A stretch of DNA of 64,000 nucleotides from Dirofilaria immitis (GCA_024305405.1 JAKNDB010000110.1:3906001-3970000), one strand, 5' to 3'; counted from the first letter of the stretch, positions 38,714 through 63,595 are shown. The notes: generated by a model not told the origin, from the sequence alone. Program-made: numbers and translations.

Positions 38714-41700
38714 GTAAGTTCTATCTTGATGTTTTATTAAATTTTACATCTTTCATCAAAACAGAAAAAAAACTCATTTTATCCCTTGTCATTTTAAATT
38801 TAATTTTATAGTTTATCGGCCGTTGGATCTATTTGATTGTTATTAAAACAACATGAAATAAGTTAAAATTTTATGAGCGATCATAGATCGAATGAGTAAT
38901 ATGGATTTTTTATTAATCAAATTAGAACTGAATTGTTAGACAATCATTTTATGCAAAAATCAAGAAAATTTCTTAATATCATAAACGGAATTTCTGAAAA
39001 GTAATCTGTGATAATGATCAAATATCCGAAGTGAGAATGTTCCGAATTTTTCATCGATAGTTCAATAACTTTTACGATAATCTGGAATGGAGCGATGTTA
39101 CAACTTATACCGGCGAATTTAGAAACATGAAAATTCCAATCAAAAATAAATGAAAGAAATATAAATAAGTGATAGCAACATAATGGAATCTGTCAAAGTT
39201 AAAGAACGATAGAAAATTAGCATGAAAGAAAAGAGTTGAAAATAATCATAACGAATTGTGGAAAAATCTAATTACCATGCTATTATAATGTAACAGTATC
39301 GTTTATCATAATCATCGCTAAAATTAATCAATAATGTGAAGAATAGTTCGCATAATTCAGAATATGTTTTGGATCAATCCAGTGAGAACTTTTTTATTAA
39401 ATAAATGAGAGGACTAACTTCAAAAAAGTATTCAGTATGAAACAAAATTCAAAACAAGTAAGAAAGTTTGACAGCTTTTATCCGTTTTTAAAATATAAAT
39501 CAAAAATTGGTGATTGACACCTCATCAACCTCCTCTCTTTATCATTCTTTCTATCATTAATATCATTGTCATCCTAATCGTCGTCATTATTGTCGTGTAA
39601 TTGATCTTATCACTGCTATTAAAATTTGAAAATTTGGATGGAGGGATAAATCGATTACATAAGTTTCATCTATTCTTGTAAGCTGCAAATGAAATAGAAC
39701 TGTTAAATTGAGTGAAATAATATTGCATCCAAGAAAGTGTCACTTTTGCTTACTTTTCATCTATTCTTTGATATAAATTGGTGACTTTTTTATTATATTG
39801 CAACTGAATATTTTTCGGCGATAATCGCTCCTTCTTATCATACGGTTTCCTATAATTACCACATCGTTGATAATAAACTGATTTGAGTGACAGATTATTT
39901 ATCAAACTTCTGCGCTGCCAATCATCATTAGCTCGCCGTTATCTACTTCTCCTTACTTTTAAGGCCTTTGTTTTTGTAATAGAAAAAATGTGTTATTCCT
40001 ATATTTCGAATATTCAAATTTATATTCGAAGACTAATTTTTCATCAAACAACAAGTAACTTAATAAAATAATTAATTCGAAATCCAAATGTACATCTACA
40101 GAACGAATATGGATAATGAAAGAATCTTTCGTAGTATATGTTGGCTAATTAATATTAGTCAAGGAAAAGTATCACAGTGATGATTTTGAAGATTTTTTTT
40201 TTTAATTCTAAATTTGTTTTCTTCTTTATGGAGCAAATTGTGCTCTTAGCCTAGAATCCATTGTGAAGTGGAAGACAGTAATACATAATCATACCTTATT
40301 AGTAGTAAGATTTCCGCAAGTAATTTCTAAAGTTTTGTCATAAACTTAGACTAAAACTAACAACGCTACTTATCCAAGCTATATATAGTTGATTAGATAA
40401 TGTTGATGGTTTTAAAGAAAGAATTCGTTTCGATTCTTTTTTGGTTCATATTATTACAATTTTGTCCCCTCAAGCTGAATACATTACAAAATATAATAAA
40501 TCTAATAATTTTCAATATTACCGTAACAAACACATGAGAATACAAAATTATGAACATATATATGTAAGTGATGCAAAATTTTCTACTATCTTTAATTTTA
40601 ATAACTAATTTAATTCGAATAAAATATTTGAGCTAAATCTGTAACTGAAATTCAGGAAAACCGGAACGATAAATTGTGACGTTGCCTCGAATTCCGAAAT
40701 TGAATCAACAAATGCGTCTTTAAATGAATGCAATAGCTTCTTTTCATTGCTGGTAGTTTGTTCAACATAAAATTTTGTCATATCCCTTACTTTAAATTCA
40801 GAAATGAAAAATTCGAAGAATAATATATTATATTTGTGAAATTATGCTTCGCGTTGAATCCTATTTCGTTAGGCACAAGATGTAATGCGGACCTGAATCA
40901 TCGTAATGAAATTGTCCACTGTTTAACTGACAATCCCCTGCGGTTATCTTAGCTGGTGTTTGCAATAGTTTCCTATAACTAATTTAATTTCGACTGATCA
41001 GGCTTTTTATAAACATTATTTCCACTATACTCTTTTTTTTCTCTATTTTTTTTTTCGTCATGAAAGGTTCATTTTCTATTAGCTGTTATTTCACCGATAT
41101 TATTTTATCGCTTTTTTTTTTAATTAGGTATGGTAGACATGTCTAAATTTTTGTCGCTTATATTATCATTTATCTGCTTATTGACTAATTTATATATTTA
41201 TTATTAGTTTATCTATTAGGCATTTGTTTGACCTTTCACATATTGATACAATTAATTCAGTCATTTTTTCATCAACTCGTCGATCCACCTGAAGAAATTT
41301 ACTATTCGTGGACGAAGCAATGAATTAACAATTAAATATTAATTCACAGATGGTCGAAGCTTCTATTTAATTTGTTTATATGATGATTTACAGTAGTAAT
41401 GATGTTTACACTTCTATTATTAATTTAAATGTTTTTTCGTCAATCGCTGGTTTTCTCATTCTCTCTCAAAATCATTTTCACTTTTAATATTTATTTATCA
41501 CAAAAATGCATATCATAATAGCATTTAAAATTACAAAACTGAATGAGATTGGAAGTATTTGAAAGTCCTATATATTGCATTATCTGATTTCATCCACTCA
41601 ATAGAAACCTCAGGTGATAAGGCAAATGTCATTCAATCTTGGATTCTCTTTAATTCGATGGAACTTTCGATAACTGCAAAATTGATAACATTACGTTGAT

Positions 41701-42349
41701 AAATATTTTCCTTAAATGAGGCAAGAGAAAAGAATAAATTAATTTCTACGCTAAATTGTATGTTACCTAATTTTAAAAATTAATTAGGCATCTTTAAGTT
41801 CGTTTTGTTTTTTTTTTCCTGATTAGTGAAGCATAGCTTAAGCGTAAAACAATTTAATGTTAAATGCTATGAAAATTAAGCCAGATATAGATAAATTGCA
41901 AGTGGAGAAAAGAAGACAATAAAAATATTTCTTTTTTCAGAATAAGTTATAAGTTTTAATTCGAGCTGGAAGACAAGTTTTCAATACGGCATTATGAATC
42001 GGTAGTCTATCTGTCATTCGAACTGTTTATTAAAAAATTGTTCAAGTGAATTATGAATAATAGTAGCTAATTGCTACAGAGATAGCTTTTGACAAAATAT
42101 TAACCAAACATTTGTATGAAAAATTTTTTAATTTATAAATAAATTTCATATTGGAAATTCATCCATCAGTAATTGGATTACGCGCCAATTTAATGTTTTA
42201 TGTTTTTATCAATAACTTATTACTTCCTACAAATGATTTTTTATGAAATTCAAAATGAATGCTAATGTGATTGCAAAATAATCATAATATCAATAACACA
42301 TTGATGGAACTTATAATATAATAAAAAAATAAAGAGTTATGTGATTGGC

Positions 42350-43045
42350 GGTTGGAAGTTGAACGATTACTGCGGACAACCGTTGAAACTGATCATCTTT
42401 TATCGAATATAAAGTGTTCAACCTCAACCATTTGCGGTTCATTAGTATTTGAAAGATGGACAAGTTCGATAAGTGGATGATGTATCATCAGTTAACCAAT
42501 AATCAAACGAATCGTTATTTTAAACTGTTATATTCTCTCATTCTATGTTACAATAGCGAATCAATTCTCGATCAAATTATGATGTACAGTGAGAAATGTA
42601 CCGTACGTAATGACCGGTGGATAAACAGGAAATTAGATTAAAAGCTTTAATGCACTTTCCAATGACGAAATTGTACCTAAAATTGATTATGATAATACAG
42701 AGTTATTTTCTGATCATTTAACTGTCGCTTAAACTTTTCGAATCTTGGCAAAACTATTGCATCCAGAAGAATGTTCAACGGATTGATGAGATGCACCAAA
42801 AATTGTTATGGCTTTGGTCGGCACTGGTCAAGAGACGAAGGTAATCTGGTTAACCAATGATTCAGAAATTTTAAGAGCAGGTTATAAATTTCTGTCTTAT
42901 CTGCCATATCGTGTATTTTGGCAATTTTCTGCAAGAAAAATACTTCTACAATCAAAGAAAACGATGAAGATATTTTTTTTTTTTTTTTTTGAAAGGTCGA
43001 TTTCAAAGCATGGATTTCTCTACTGCAATAATATTTCTTGTTGAC
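42350..43045 (+). mobile_element. Decayed mariner (Tc1/mariner) transposase relic
   Basis: The plus strand carries, in order and in shifting frames, fragments that align with mariner transposase: a remnant of the N-terminal DNA-binding region (about 42350-42455, with a TTVETDHLLSNIKCST stretch), FDKWMMYHQLTNNQTNR at about 42462, SILDQIMMYSEKC at about 42555 (matching the FLDRIVTCDEKW region), IDEMHQKLLWLWSALVKRR at about 42784, and AGYKFLSYLPY plus a FFERSISKHGF tail at about 42875-43010. Stops and frameshifts separate the pieces. The first catalytic Asp (D of CDEKW) reads as Ser here, so it would be inactive. The order matches the family, which makes chance similarity unlikely. I did not find clear terminal inverted repeats, so the element ends are approximate. 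Confidence 0.8.
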
Positions 43046-44822
43046 AAAAATTTTTATTCTTACGGTTCATTTTAAAATCAATAAACATATGCTGGATAAA
43101 ATAGTTTAAAACTCAATTTAAAAGTACAATTATTTTTATGCCAATTTTATAGATTATTTGTGATTTATTCCTTTTCATTTATTAGAAAATACTCTAATTT
43201 AACACTTAATGTCAAAAACAAATATCATATTTTACTCATTGCCTTTAGGACATAAGCAGTATGGAACATTTCTTTCCCTTATTTTAAATTCGTTGCTTTT
43301 AATTTCTGTTAAATCAAACACTCCATTGATTCCCTTCTTTATGTCTAACCAAATTATGCTTGAAATTAAACTTTTTTTTCTCGATTAGAAAATCTTGTTT
43401 ATTTTCAATATCTGAAGTGATATGTTTATAAATCAGCATTTTTAAATTACTTAGAAAACTTGCAGTAGACATTATTGCTAATTGAAATAAATAGACGAAT
43501 TTTCAAGCATCTGTTTCAAATGATAAATTGGAAAGAAAAAAAAATTATAATTCTGTAATATTCTTATTTTTAATTCAAAATTATGTAACCGTCATCTGGT
43601 TTTGAAATTTTGCAATAGGAAAAATATTGAAACATTTTCTTTTATTTTGATTTTAAAGAAATGTTCAATCTTGTGAAGGAAAAATATGCATCGGATGTAA
43701 AAATTTTTGTCGTCGTCGTCTAATGAATAATTCAAATTCACACTTATTAGTGAGAAGAAATGGGAAATTCTTTCCTCCTTGCTTATCTATTATCAGAACA
43801 AGTAATTGATCGTTGAGGATGAAAAAAAAAAAAAAAGAAAACTTGTTTTTCAATTATAAATAGTTAATAAATCTTGACATAAGTGCATACGCATATGAAG
43901 AAATTAAATAGCAATCTCCATTCCATTACTCTTAGATCATTTTGCATCCTTTCTTACCTCCTCATTTCTTATATCACTTTCTCTTATCATATTTTCTAAT
44001 TCATTCATATCCATTTTGACCATACCGTGACCTTTTTGCAATAATGAAAAGCAAAATTCCACCTGTTATCCATTAGATGAATATTTAAAAACTTTATAAG
44101 CATTGTTGTAAGCTTCATTTTGAAGACTCAGAATTGATGAATATTTGGAATTTTAAATTACTAATAAATATCAACCAAACAAGCATTGTATTCTTTCAAT
44201 TAAAGGATGTGCTTCTATTTTCAAAATTACTAGATTATTTTTTCATCTTTTGTCAAAATGCATAATTTTGACAAAGATGAATTAAGAAAATTAAATTGGA
44301 CAAATTACTTTCATTTTGAAACAAACGAATGTTTATTTTTTTTTTCATCATAGTCAAATTACTTTAATATATTTAGAATTTTGTTTCGCAAGTAAAATAT
44401 CTGTTCTATTCATCTTTATATAAAAGCATATATAGCTTTTCTTCTATCAAGATTAAGCTTCCCGTCGAAAAATTCTTGTTTTATTCAAGCGCTCTTAATG
44501 ATTGATAATTTTTCGCAGTTTGAATTATGAGATTTTCATGTTATATTTAAATGGAATAATTCGGGACTTATGTTTTTGGTTTGCATGATATATACACAAT
44601 ACATTTAATATTTCCTGCTATGTCATTGAAGCTTCGTTGTGACATATTCAGAATTAAAAATCAGTGAGTTAATTATTATCATTCATTTTTACTTTTTTTT
44701 GGAACATTTGCACGATTATTATTATTATTATTAATAATTAGGCTCATAAGTGTTGAGAGATTTCACTCAAATGAGCTATCCAAATTTGCTAATTTCGATT
44801 CATTTTTTTATTTGAAAAGGTG

Positions 44823-44953
44823 CATTATTTTGCACATTTTCAAACTAACTTTGTCAACTACAAATTATATTGATGTAGCAATTGCACCATTAGAATCTAA
44901 CTTATCCATCATCTTGAATCATCGGATTCTTCAAGAAGATATATCTTCAAGCA
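44823..44953 (+). other. Candidate orphan exon before a GTAAGT donor
   Basis: An open plus-strand frame reading ...NYIDVAIAPLESNLSIIL... and ending ISSSR runs straight into a consensus GTAAGT donor at 44957. It has no clear acceptor, no ATG near its start and no family match. It could be part of an upstream exon of unc-7 or chance. Confidence 0.2.
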
Positions 44954-47900
44954 GGTAAGTAAATATAATATTTCAAACAATCAAAAATGCAATAAAAGTA
45001 CACCAAAAATTGAAAAATGAGATGAATTTTTAGCCTTTAATATATACATCGATTTTGATGTTTTTTAATGCAAATTCATATTATTGTTGTGCCAGATAAA
45101 CTGTAGATGTTCCTAATGATAAAAGTGAGTAAAATGAATTGGAGTCAAATTATAGCAATGAAATTTATCAATTAGATATTTAAATTGAAAAGCAAATCAG
45201 AAGTTATTACAATCAGCGCTATCATTATTCATCGAACTATTTGCACAAAATCGTTTTATTAACTTCAATTTGAATTTGATGTAAAAATAAATGTTGATTA
45301 GTACAATGAAATATTTAATAAACTCATATAGAATTCAATTGAGTTAAACGAAGGTTATAATTAAGTTACGAAATGTTTACAATTTAAACGAATTGTCATT
45401 CTCATTTTACTATAAACAATCTTTATCAATGATATCGCCATTTCATTGCTCACCTTAGTATGATCAATATTGTTGCGATTTCTAAAATGCTGTTAATTTG
45501 GATGAGTACTAATTAGTTCTAATGCATGGCTATACTTTGAACTTAACAACCATACAATAAGCAAAGACACTTAAAAGATAAACAATTTTTCCATTCTTAG
45601 TATGTGTACAACGTTTTTCTCTTTTTCTAATCCTAAAAATATTTGAATTATTTAACTATCTATGAACTTTACGATGAAACCTTTCGTTAATTTTGAAAAA
45701 AGAAAAAAGTTGAAAAGCTTAAATATTGCTTCTTTTAGGTTTCATATACAATTTACCAAAAAATTTTGCAAAATTTTACCGTCCATAAAGCTTCAAAATA
45801 ATTCGCCAAAAGAAAAAGTTATTGGAAGTGCTTGTTAATATGTCAGATTTTCTTATTTATCACTGATAATTATTGATTAAAGGTTATTTGATTCACGTTG
45901 GGGTAAGCACATATTGCCTGCATATATTTCAAAAAATCTGCATCCATTCATTTATTGGAATTATGAAATATTTTATCATTCTATTTTTATCATTTTAAGA
46001 GAAATTTTACCGACATTGGTCGAAGAAATTCGATCAATTATGGATGATTATTTCAATTTTCATGATTCTCTAACATTCATTTGCATTTGTTAATTGATAT
46101 TGAATTCTTGCCGTAAAGCTTTGCGCTTTTTTTTGAAGCTTCTTTTCCCTCAGAAGGTTGCCCTTGCAATATAACCGATCTTATGAAATGTAAATTAACT
46201 TCTATGATTGCTGGCTGTTGGTAGGAAATAAATTTTTTCGCTTTAAAAAATTCTTCGATCTTTCATATTTGATAAAACTTTTGCATGATTCTGATCATTA
46301 TCTCATCTGTTTCAGAGTAATGGAATTCGTTTTATTCATAACTTCAGGAATAGGCTTTAGCCAACATATTTTCACATATGATTGAAATAAGTTTTTCTTA
46401 CTAGTATATCTACTTTTTAGGAATAATTTCATTAAATTTATCAATTATTATGAAAATTACGAATTTTGGAACATAAAAATTTGGCGATATAACGGAGGAT
46501 AAAGATTGATCGTGACGCAACGCTACTACTGTCAATTGGCATATTTGGTAGGCTTAAAGAATGTTAGGAATCCTTTAATCATTCTATACATTTGGTATTT
46601 ATTTTTGTCACAAATTCGAAATATTTTTATGGCTATCTTGTTTTTTTTAGATTAAAATTAAATAAAACTTTAAAATGTTAAATAAATTTATTTTATTTAA
46701 TAAGCCTGAATAATACAATAACTTTAAACATTTTTCAAATAATATAATTCAGATTATTTTACGGGAAAACAATTGTTTAAAAATATGCGCTTAAAATTAA
46801 TGATTTAATTTATGCTTTATTTATTTATTCCTTTCACAATTTCTTGGCAAAAACATGTCGTAAGCTCCATGATTTCCTTTCTACAGATGAATTTTAATAA
46901 ATAATGAAAATAACTTTAATGCGCTCTCTGTGCAATAATTTCTTCCTTCTGCTATTTGCATTCCCTTATCACAGCTACTCAAATGATTCTTTAAAACATC
47001 GATTTGAGAATTGTCGCTTCTCGACTAACTGCTTGTTGATTTTATAGTGCTTCTCTTGAATTTGACTAAATAATTTCATCTTTAAGGATATTTTTGCTTT
47101 ATTGATTATTATCAACAATTAATTATGGAAACTCATCATTACTATCCATTATTTTACACTTCGAAAATTGAAAGTACATTGTTCTAATGAATGGCATTTT
47201 TTTGTCTGATCGTCAGGACCTTTCAAGAATCCTTCCTTATTTTAATAAAAATTTTTATGATGACGAACTGAGATTTAATCTAGATTTAAACGACAGCTAT
47301 AAATTATAATTTGTGATTCCTTTGAATCGCCCTAAAAATTCTAAATTTATCAGCAGCAATTCGAGACACCGATTTCGAATTGAAATTACATCATTTAAAA
47401 TGGCAAAAGGAAATAAATAATGTATTGAAATCATAGCATAGAAACAAATAACTTTCATTATGCGAAAATATATCATTCATTATTTATAAATTAAATGAAC
47501 TCAATTCTTACATGAATTTCGATAAATATGCGATTAATTTGCATTCTCTTTTGTAATTCCTTGATTTTTTTCTGTCCGATTCTGGAAATAATCAATCTAT
47601 AAGCTATTACTTCCATCTTGAAGATATATAAATAGAGAAAATATGTCAAAGTAAATACATCATCAGATGCAATAGAAAGAAATATGGGTAAGAATTCGAG
47701 AGCGACAGAAAAGCGAAAATAAGAAGGGCAAGGAATGAAGACTGGGAAAAGCATATCTCGATATGGAATTCAAATAGCTTCAGGATAATCGTAATCAGTG
47801 CTAATTGATGAAATAAATGAAACATAACGCACAAATTAGATGCTGTTTCAGCCTGTATCATATGAAGAAAAAAAAGCTTTTTTAAATTTCCTTCATTTGA

Positions 47901-50900
47901 ATGGCTTCCATTTCAAGTGCTGCAAAACTTAAGTGCAAATGAGTCGTAGGCATATGTTTGCATGAATTTATATAATTTATTGCTATTTATCTCCATATTT
48001 TATTATGTTATAAATTCCACTCATTTTTCAACAAATCATATTTTAATTTCCGGAATTTAAATATTTGAAATGCAAAATTTTGAATTCTATTTAGCATAAG
48101 TAATAACATGGAATAAGCTACGGAATCTTTCTCGAATTGAGAACTGAATCTGAACTAACGTTGTTAGCACTTTTATAATATTTCAATGATCCACCCATCA
48201 TCTTTATCAACTACAAATATTAGCATTAGTATTGGCTTCCTTTAATAATGATACAGATATATCATCCTTCCTATTAGTCTATTATTCGTAATATTCTTCA
48301 TCGAGAGCAGCATTGATTTGACTACTGTTAAAATTATTTCACTAAGAAATAATTAAAGTGGAAAGGACTAGATATGGATAATCGCAAAGAATCTATGAGA
48401 TCAAATGTTGAGAAATTTTTTTATATTCATCATAAGCCGTTTAGATGATGCCTTTGCATACAAATCTAATGAAAGGGTTGACTATTCACTTTCGTGCATG
48501 AAGTGAGATGAAAATCATATCAAATATAGTCTCGAACATCGATTTCATCCTATTCGTCATTGTTTACTTTTCTTTAATCTTTCTTCAACTAAAAAGCGAC
48601 AAATCATTCGTAAAAAGTTTTACTTTACTTTGTTCTTTCCTGCTTGTTATATTATATTATCGAACTTGCCAAGTGATTTATCAACCAATGTCATCTGATA
48701 TATCAATGTTTTAGTTAAGACAACCATCATATACTGGTCCAAATATATTAGCCTTGTTTTACCTTTCTCCCTCTCTCTGTCCAGTTCAAAAGTTTACTGA
48801 CAGAAATAAAGTGACAAGTTGCTTTTCAAGTATTTCAAATTTGATCTTAGATCTAAATGTTGCTTTTAGCCGTAACCATAGTATCATGATTTTAAATAAT
48901 TAAGTTATATCTATGTTTAATTTGTGGATGAATACGAAATTAGATTAAAAATCATCAAGTAGGAAATTTCAGAATATCACAGAATATTATACGAATTGTT
49001 GAGTTGATTTTCCTCTTTCATTTTTCATTTTGGTAATATTTTGCAATAGTTCAATTACAATTTTATCGGTTAATAGAGATAGAACAGAAAACATAACTGA
49101 TCGAAGTTTAATAGTTTTAATTAACATTTTTTGCGATATTTTTTCCAAAGAAATTTTGAAATTTTGAAAGCTGAAAAGTTGAATTTCTCTTATTAATTTG
49201 AAAAAATGGATTAATTTCAAATAGTTGGCTACTTATTTTTGGAGGAATTGTTATTTTTATCAAAACAAATGATAAAATAACAAGGATCGATTTAGCCAAT
49301 GATTATTCTTCTTTTCATCATTCTTAAAGAGTCCTCTACGACATCCATAAGTGTTCCGTAGCCGTTCCCATTTAGTTCTTATTTTTATTGGTTGCAGCAT
49401 AATTCGGTTTCTATGATGCCTATCATTCATTTTACTTATGAAGATGGTGAAAATTTCTTTCCGCTACTTTTCATTTTCACACCCTTCAAAAGGTTCGAAC
49501 TCTCAAACTTGCCTAAGAAATGGGTAAATTACGTCCATTTCTTGCTAGAAAGCCTACCCACCTGACGGACAGATGATAAACAAATGAAGGTTTCAATGAA
49601 TATAAATACTTAAGACAGATAGTGAAGCTGACGGTTAAGTATTCAAGAAATGATTGAGATCATCGGCAGAGCTTAAACAAAATGACGGTAGATATCTGAT
49701 CGAATGTTTCAAATCCGGCTGCAATCAGAATTCTCATTTCCTTTCTTCCCTCCCTTCATTTTTCTTTTAATGATACTTATCCATTAATTTTCTAAATTCT
49801 TTGCATTATTTTGCCTGCTCCATTTTTTTTTTTAAATTCATGGGAAAAAAGATATTCGATTGGGATATATGTGATACCTCATAAATGGTATTATTATTTA
49901 GAATGATTCGGTGAGTATATTGCCTAATGATGCCATATTGATTCATTTTTTCTCAGAGAAACAGAAGCTACCAGAGATTCTTATTCTTGAGCATAAGCAT
50001 ATTAATTATTACTTTTTGCTACTAGAAGAATAGAAATTGAAATATTTTTGAAAGCAACGAATACTTCCTGGAAATTGTGATAAGCTTCGAAAACAACATT
50101 CTTTCATTTAAATGTAATGGTAGCCATTCAAAAAATGCTGAACAAGAAAGGGAGGTGGATGGAAGAGTAATCAATCTTTCATATATATCCATTTCTTTAT
50201 GTCAAACATTTATTGGTCTGGCCTTCATAAATTTAACAAAAATTTAAAATTCTCATCTTATCTGAAAAAGAGAAAAAAAAAAAGAACCAAATACTATGTT
50301 AAATAATGAGATGGGAATTGATGTTGTAATAATTTGCATAATCATTCTGTACTTTTTGCTTCCTATCAGTGAATAGTTTTTGAAATGTGCCAAAATAATC
50401 ATTTTCGATGAGAGTTTATTACTGCTCAATCACTAAGTTAAACAGCAAATAAAACATATAGTTGAGTTTCAGAATTTTCAAACTTTCTTGAAATTTTTCT
50501 GGAACTAAATATATGAAGCAAGTATCAATCATCGTTCTCGTTAGACAGCAATAAATCAGGAAGTTTCAGTATTAAGATGACGGATTGAAGGAACAGGGTA
50601 GTTACATTGTGTCACTACAATTCAAAAATAAATAATGCATATTTGCTGTATTTTTTTATTCTATTTATTTAATTTTATCATTATTTTTTTGGGGCAATTT
50701 CAATCTTTGATTGATAATTCAACCAAATGATTATTTCTGCGAAAATTTCCAAGAGAATAATCAGTCATCAACCAAAGTAATCTTCTCCTTACTCTCATAT
50801 TCAATTTTTATTTCCACATAGTTGCTTATGAAGATTTCGAAGAAAAAACTTTTTCCTACTTTAAAACTACTTGAAATTATGATGACTAAGAATTTTTAAT

Positions 50901-53190
50901 TACGAGAAAGTATAATTCGACATTTTATAGAGTATAAGAGAGAAAGTTAAACCAATAATCATTAACTGGCATTTTATGATCACTTTGAAAAGTGAATTTG
51001 GTAACAATCACTAATTAGGTTATAACTTATAATTACAGCAAATGCTTGGCGAAGTTAGATTAATTTTTTTTAATTTTATCAATGAATATTTGTTATCAAG
51101 GATGGCAGTAAACGAAATGCTGATTGCTGAAATTTGGAATTTTATTTACAGAAACGACAAATTATCATTAGCATTAAAAGGAGAATAAATCTTAACTAAT
51201 CCATTGCAAACCATTAATATTATAATTGATAAATCATATCACATACATGTGATGCTACCAAAAATATCATAATGCTTGTCTCAGATAAATGAAAAGTATG
51301 ACCCTTTTAGAGTTTATTCATTATTATAGAAGAAAAAAGAAAAAAAAATCAGAATTCACGAACGAAAGCAGCATATTAGCATAAAATGAATCGACTATTT
51401 CATGCTTAATGGGTTGACAAATGAGGCAAAGAAAAATGAGCCTTGAAAAGACGTATGTATGTTTCATCAAAATGATGAAATGATGGTAGGATGGAGCTAT
51501 AATGATAAGAAGAGAAATTAAAAAAAAAAATGTCATGTTCGCTACTTTTACTTCTTTTAGCCAACCTAAAAGCATTCTATTTAAAAAACTTAACATTTTT
51601 GTTTATTTAAATTTAATTGAAAATACTTTCCTCTTTCGCTTTCTTTCTTATATACTCTTATTGCTTGGCTTATAAGCCTTTTATACTACGTGCTTCACAT
51701 TTCTTGATCCAAAAAACATAAGAATGAAATTGAACTTACATATATTTGTTCTAAATCATTCACTTTCAGTTCATATCTAAATTTAGTCTAATTTAGTTCA
51801 GTTCATTTTAATTTTTTTTCATCCTAGACTAATTTAATTTAATTCAAATTGTTTCGGTTTTCTTAACCTAGTGTTTCAATTCAGGAAGTTTCAGTAGTTA
51901 GCAATCAATTGTTTAAAATGTGTAACTCCTACCTCTAAATGAATTATTTTGCCCCATTTTTTCCTGATGAAAAATTCGGAGCCAATCATTTTGACATGGC
52001 TCACTATTTCAGACCTTATGACAAGCAACCAAAGAAATGATTGCACCTAAAAACTTTTCTTCATTTCAGCTTGACGAATTTTTTTCGCTATAAACGGGTT
52101 TAAACTTATCTTCGTCTATTCTGTTCAGTCTGTCATTTGATTTTCAATTCATCTCTTTATATTTAAATATCTATTAGAAATTAAAGATTCGCATATTCAT
52201 TTTGACTTATTTCTTCGTTTGAAGGAAAAATTCTTGAATAAGAATTTTTAAAAGGAATGTATGAAATTCATATCAAACAATTTATAAGTAGATAACATTT
52301 ATTTATAATTTTTAATAAATCCTTTTCTTTATTTTAAGATTTTTAATTTGAAAGAAATAATAAATCTTATACGATTTGTGAGAATAATCTTTTTGACGAT
52401 ATATAAGATTCTATGAGATATCATAGATAACCAGCCAACTTCATAAATTAAGAACTGATAATTCAAATCTTCAACCTACCGTAACTACTGGAATTTTGTT
52501 ACAAAACTCTCTTTTGTTTCTTTTTCTTTTTCAAACAGTTAATAAAACTGTCGCGCAAAAAGCTATAGCGATTAAACATTGAGCTTTCGGAGAGTTGCGA
52601 CTGCTGCCATTGGAAACATCATTTTAAATATTCTCCTGAAGAAATGATTGCTGCTGAAAAATACAAATTCGGTGCTTTAATCGCTTTAATTGCTTACTGT
52701 AAAAGCAACAATAGAAATGAAACTTTGGATGTTGTATATTTCAAAAAAAAAAAAAAAACTTGACCGGAAGTATTGCTTTCCGAACCGAAAAATGTATTTA
52801 TAACCTTTGATAGAATCGAAAGAGCATCATTTTTGACACATTCATTGCAAATCAGGCGGTAAATTTTTTGGAAGGATATTGCATCAATTGAATGACGACG
52901 ACGACGAAATTACTACTACTTGCTACCATTACCATAACATTTGAATTTTATTGGAAATTTTCTGGTACCAATCGCTTTTTTTCTGTTTGATGAAGAGAAA
53001 TTACACAGTTTTGAAATAATTAAAACAACTCTATTGGAATAGCACTGGACGTCAAAGTGATATTTTGGTTTTCTCATCTCTTCGTTACTACTTGAAATCA
53101 TTGTGATACTTTCATTACACCTGCAAACAGTCGTTTAAAAACCGAAAAGTAATCCTTTCAGCTGGGAACATTGTGAACTATGACACGCTA

Positions 53191-53201
53191 TAAATTTTCA
53201 G
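53191..53201 (+). promoter_or_regulatory. Candidate trans-splice (or cis) acceptor before unc-7 ATG
   Basis: TAAATTTTCAG matches the nematode 3' splice consensus and sits 16 bases upstream of the ATG at 53218. This placement is typical of spliced-leader addition sites, but it could equally be the acceptor of a 5' untranslated exon. Confidence 0.5.
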
Positions 53202-53217
53202 CCATTTTTGCTGCCGT

Positions 53218-62821
<9,604 letters not shown>

Positions 62822-63549
62822 TTTTTTTAATCGATGTTAAAAATTTTGAGGTTTGCTCTTTTATCATTGCTATAATCAAGACGACTGACTGATCATTGTT
62901 GAAAACTTTTATTCGGATTTTAAAAAATCTATTTTACATAAAAATAATTATAACTTGCTGCTGTAAAAAAGAATTATTTGACCAATTCTTTGTTTTTTCT
63001 TTTTCTTTCTATTTTTGAGCTATTTCAATAGAAAGTTTTTTTTTTTTTTTTTGCTATGATAAATAGTTTTGCGTTTGATGATAAGGAAACAGCACCATTC
63101 GTAAAATCCTCGAGGAAATTGTCGTTTTTTCAACCGCTTCCGTTGTTCTTGGTGATTAATAAGGTTTCCAGCGGGAATTCTTCAATTTTTTTCATCTCAA
63201 ACCGGAATTTTCATTTTAATTCCAACAAAACATCTTCCTCAATTTTATCAGTTATGCCACCACATTATTATCGTTTCTTTTCATTCGATTGATAAAGCCT
63301 TGCAATTTTAGATATCTTTGAGGAATTTCACTATTCAAATTAGGAAATCTTTAATAATTCATATAAATAAAATCAAATTTCTCAATCTATCGTTTTGTTT
63401 CAGATTCGCTCTAAAATTTCATTTATTTTAGTTGGCATTTGGAGCTTATATTTACTTCAATAAAATCAATGGTACGATCAATTTACGTGTTTTATAATAA
63501 GAAAATGATCCAGAAATTTTATTATTGCAATATTAATTATAAGCGATAG

Positions 63550-63550
63550 C

Positions 63551-63594
<44 letters not shown>
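63550..63594. repeat. (AAT)n microsatellite
   Basis: About 15 AAT units, followed by interrupted AAT-like sequence. Confidence 0.95.

Positions 63595-63595
<1 letters not shown>

Larger units (their letters stand above)
34413..53190. other. 19 kb gene desert between ERGIC1 and unc-7
   Basis: I see no complete gene. Contents that can be named are a palindromic TA-rich patch at 37630-37672, weak candidate exons at 38648-38713 and about 44823-44953, and a decayed mariner transposase at about 42350-43045. The rest is AT-rich with scattered poly-T and poly-A tracts and random short frames. Upstream promoters or 5' untranslated exons of unc-7 could be here. Confidence 0.6.

Noticed and set aside
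47491..47861. Overlapping minus-strand frames with hydrophobic stretches
   Set aside because: The hydrophobicity comes from T-rich codons in AT-rich DNA; there are no splice sites or family features.
49491..49505. GGTTCGAAC motif resembling a tRNA T-loop
   Set aside because: No acceptor, D or anticodon stems can be built around it.
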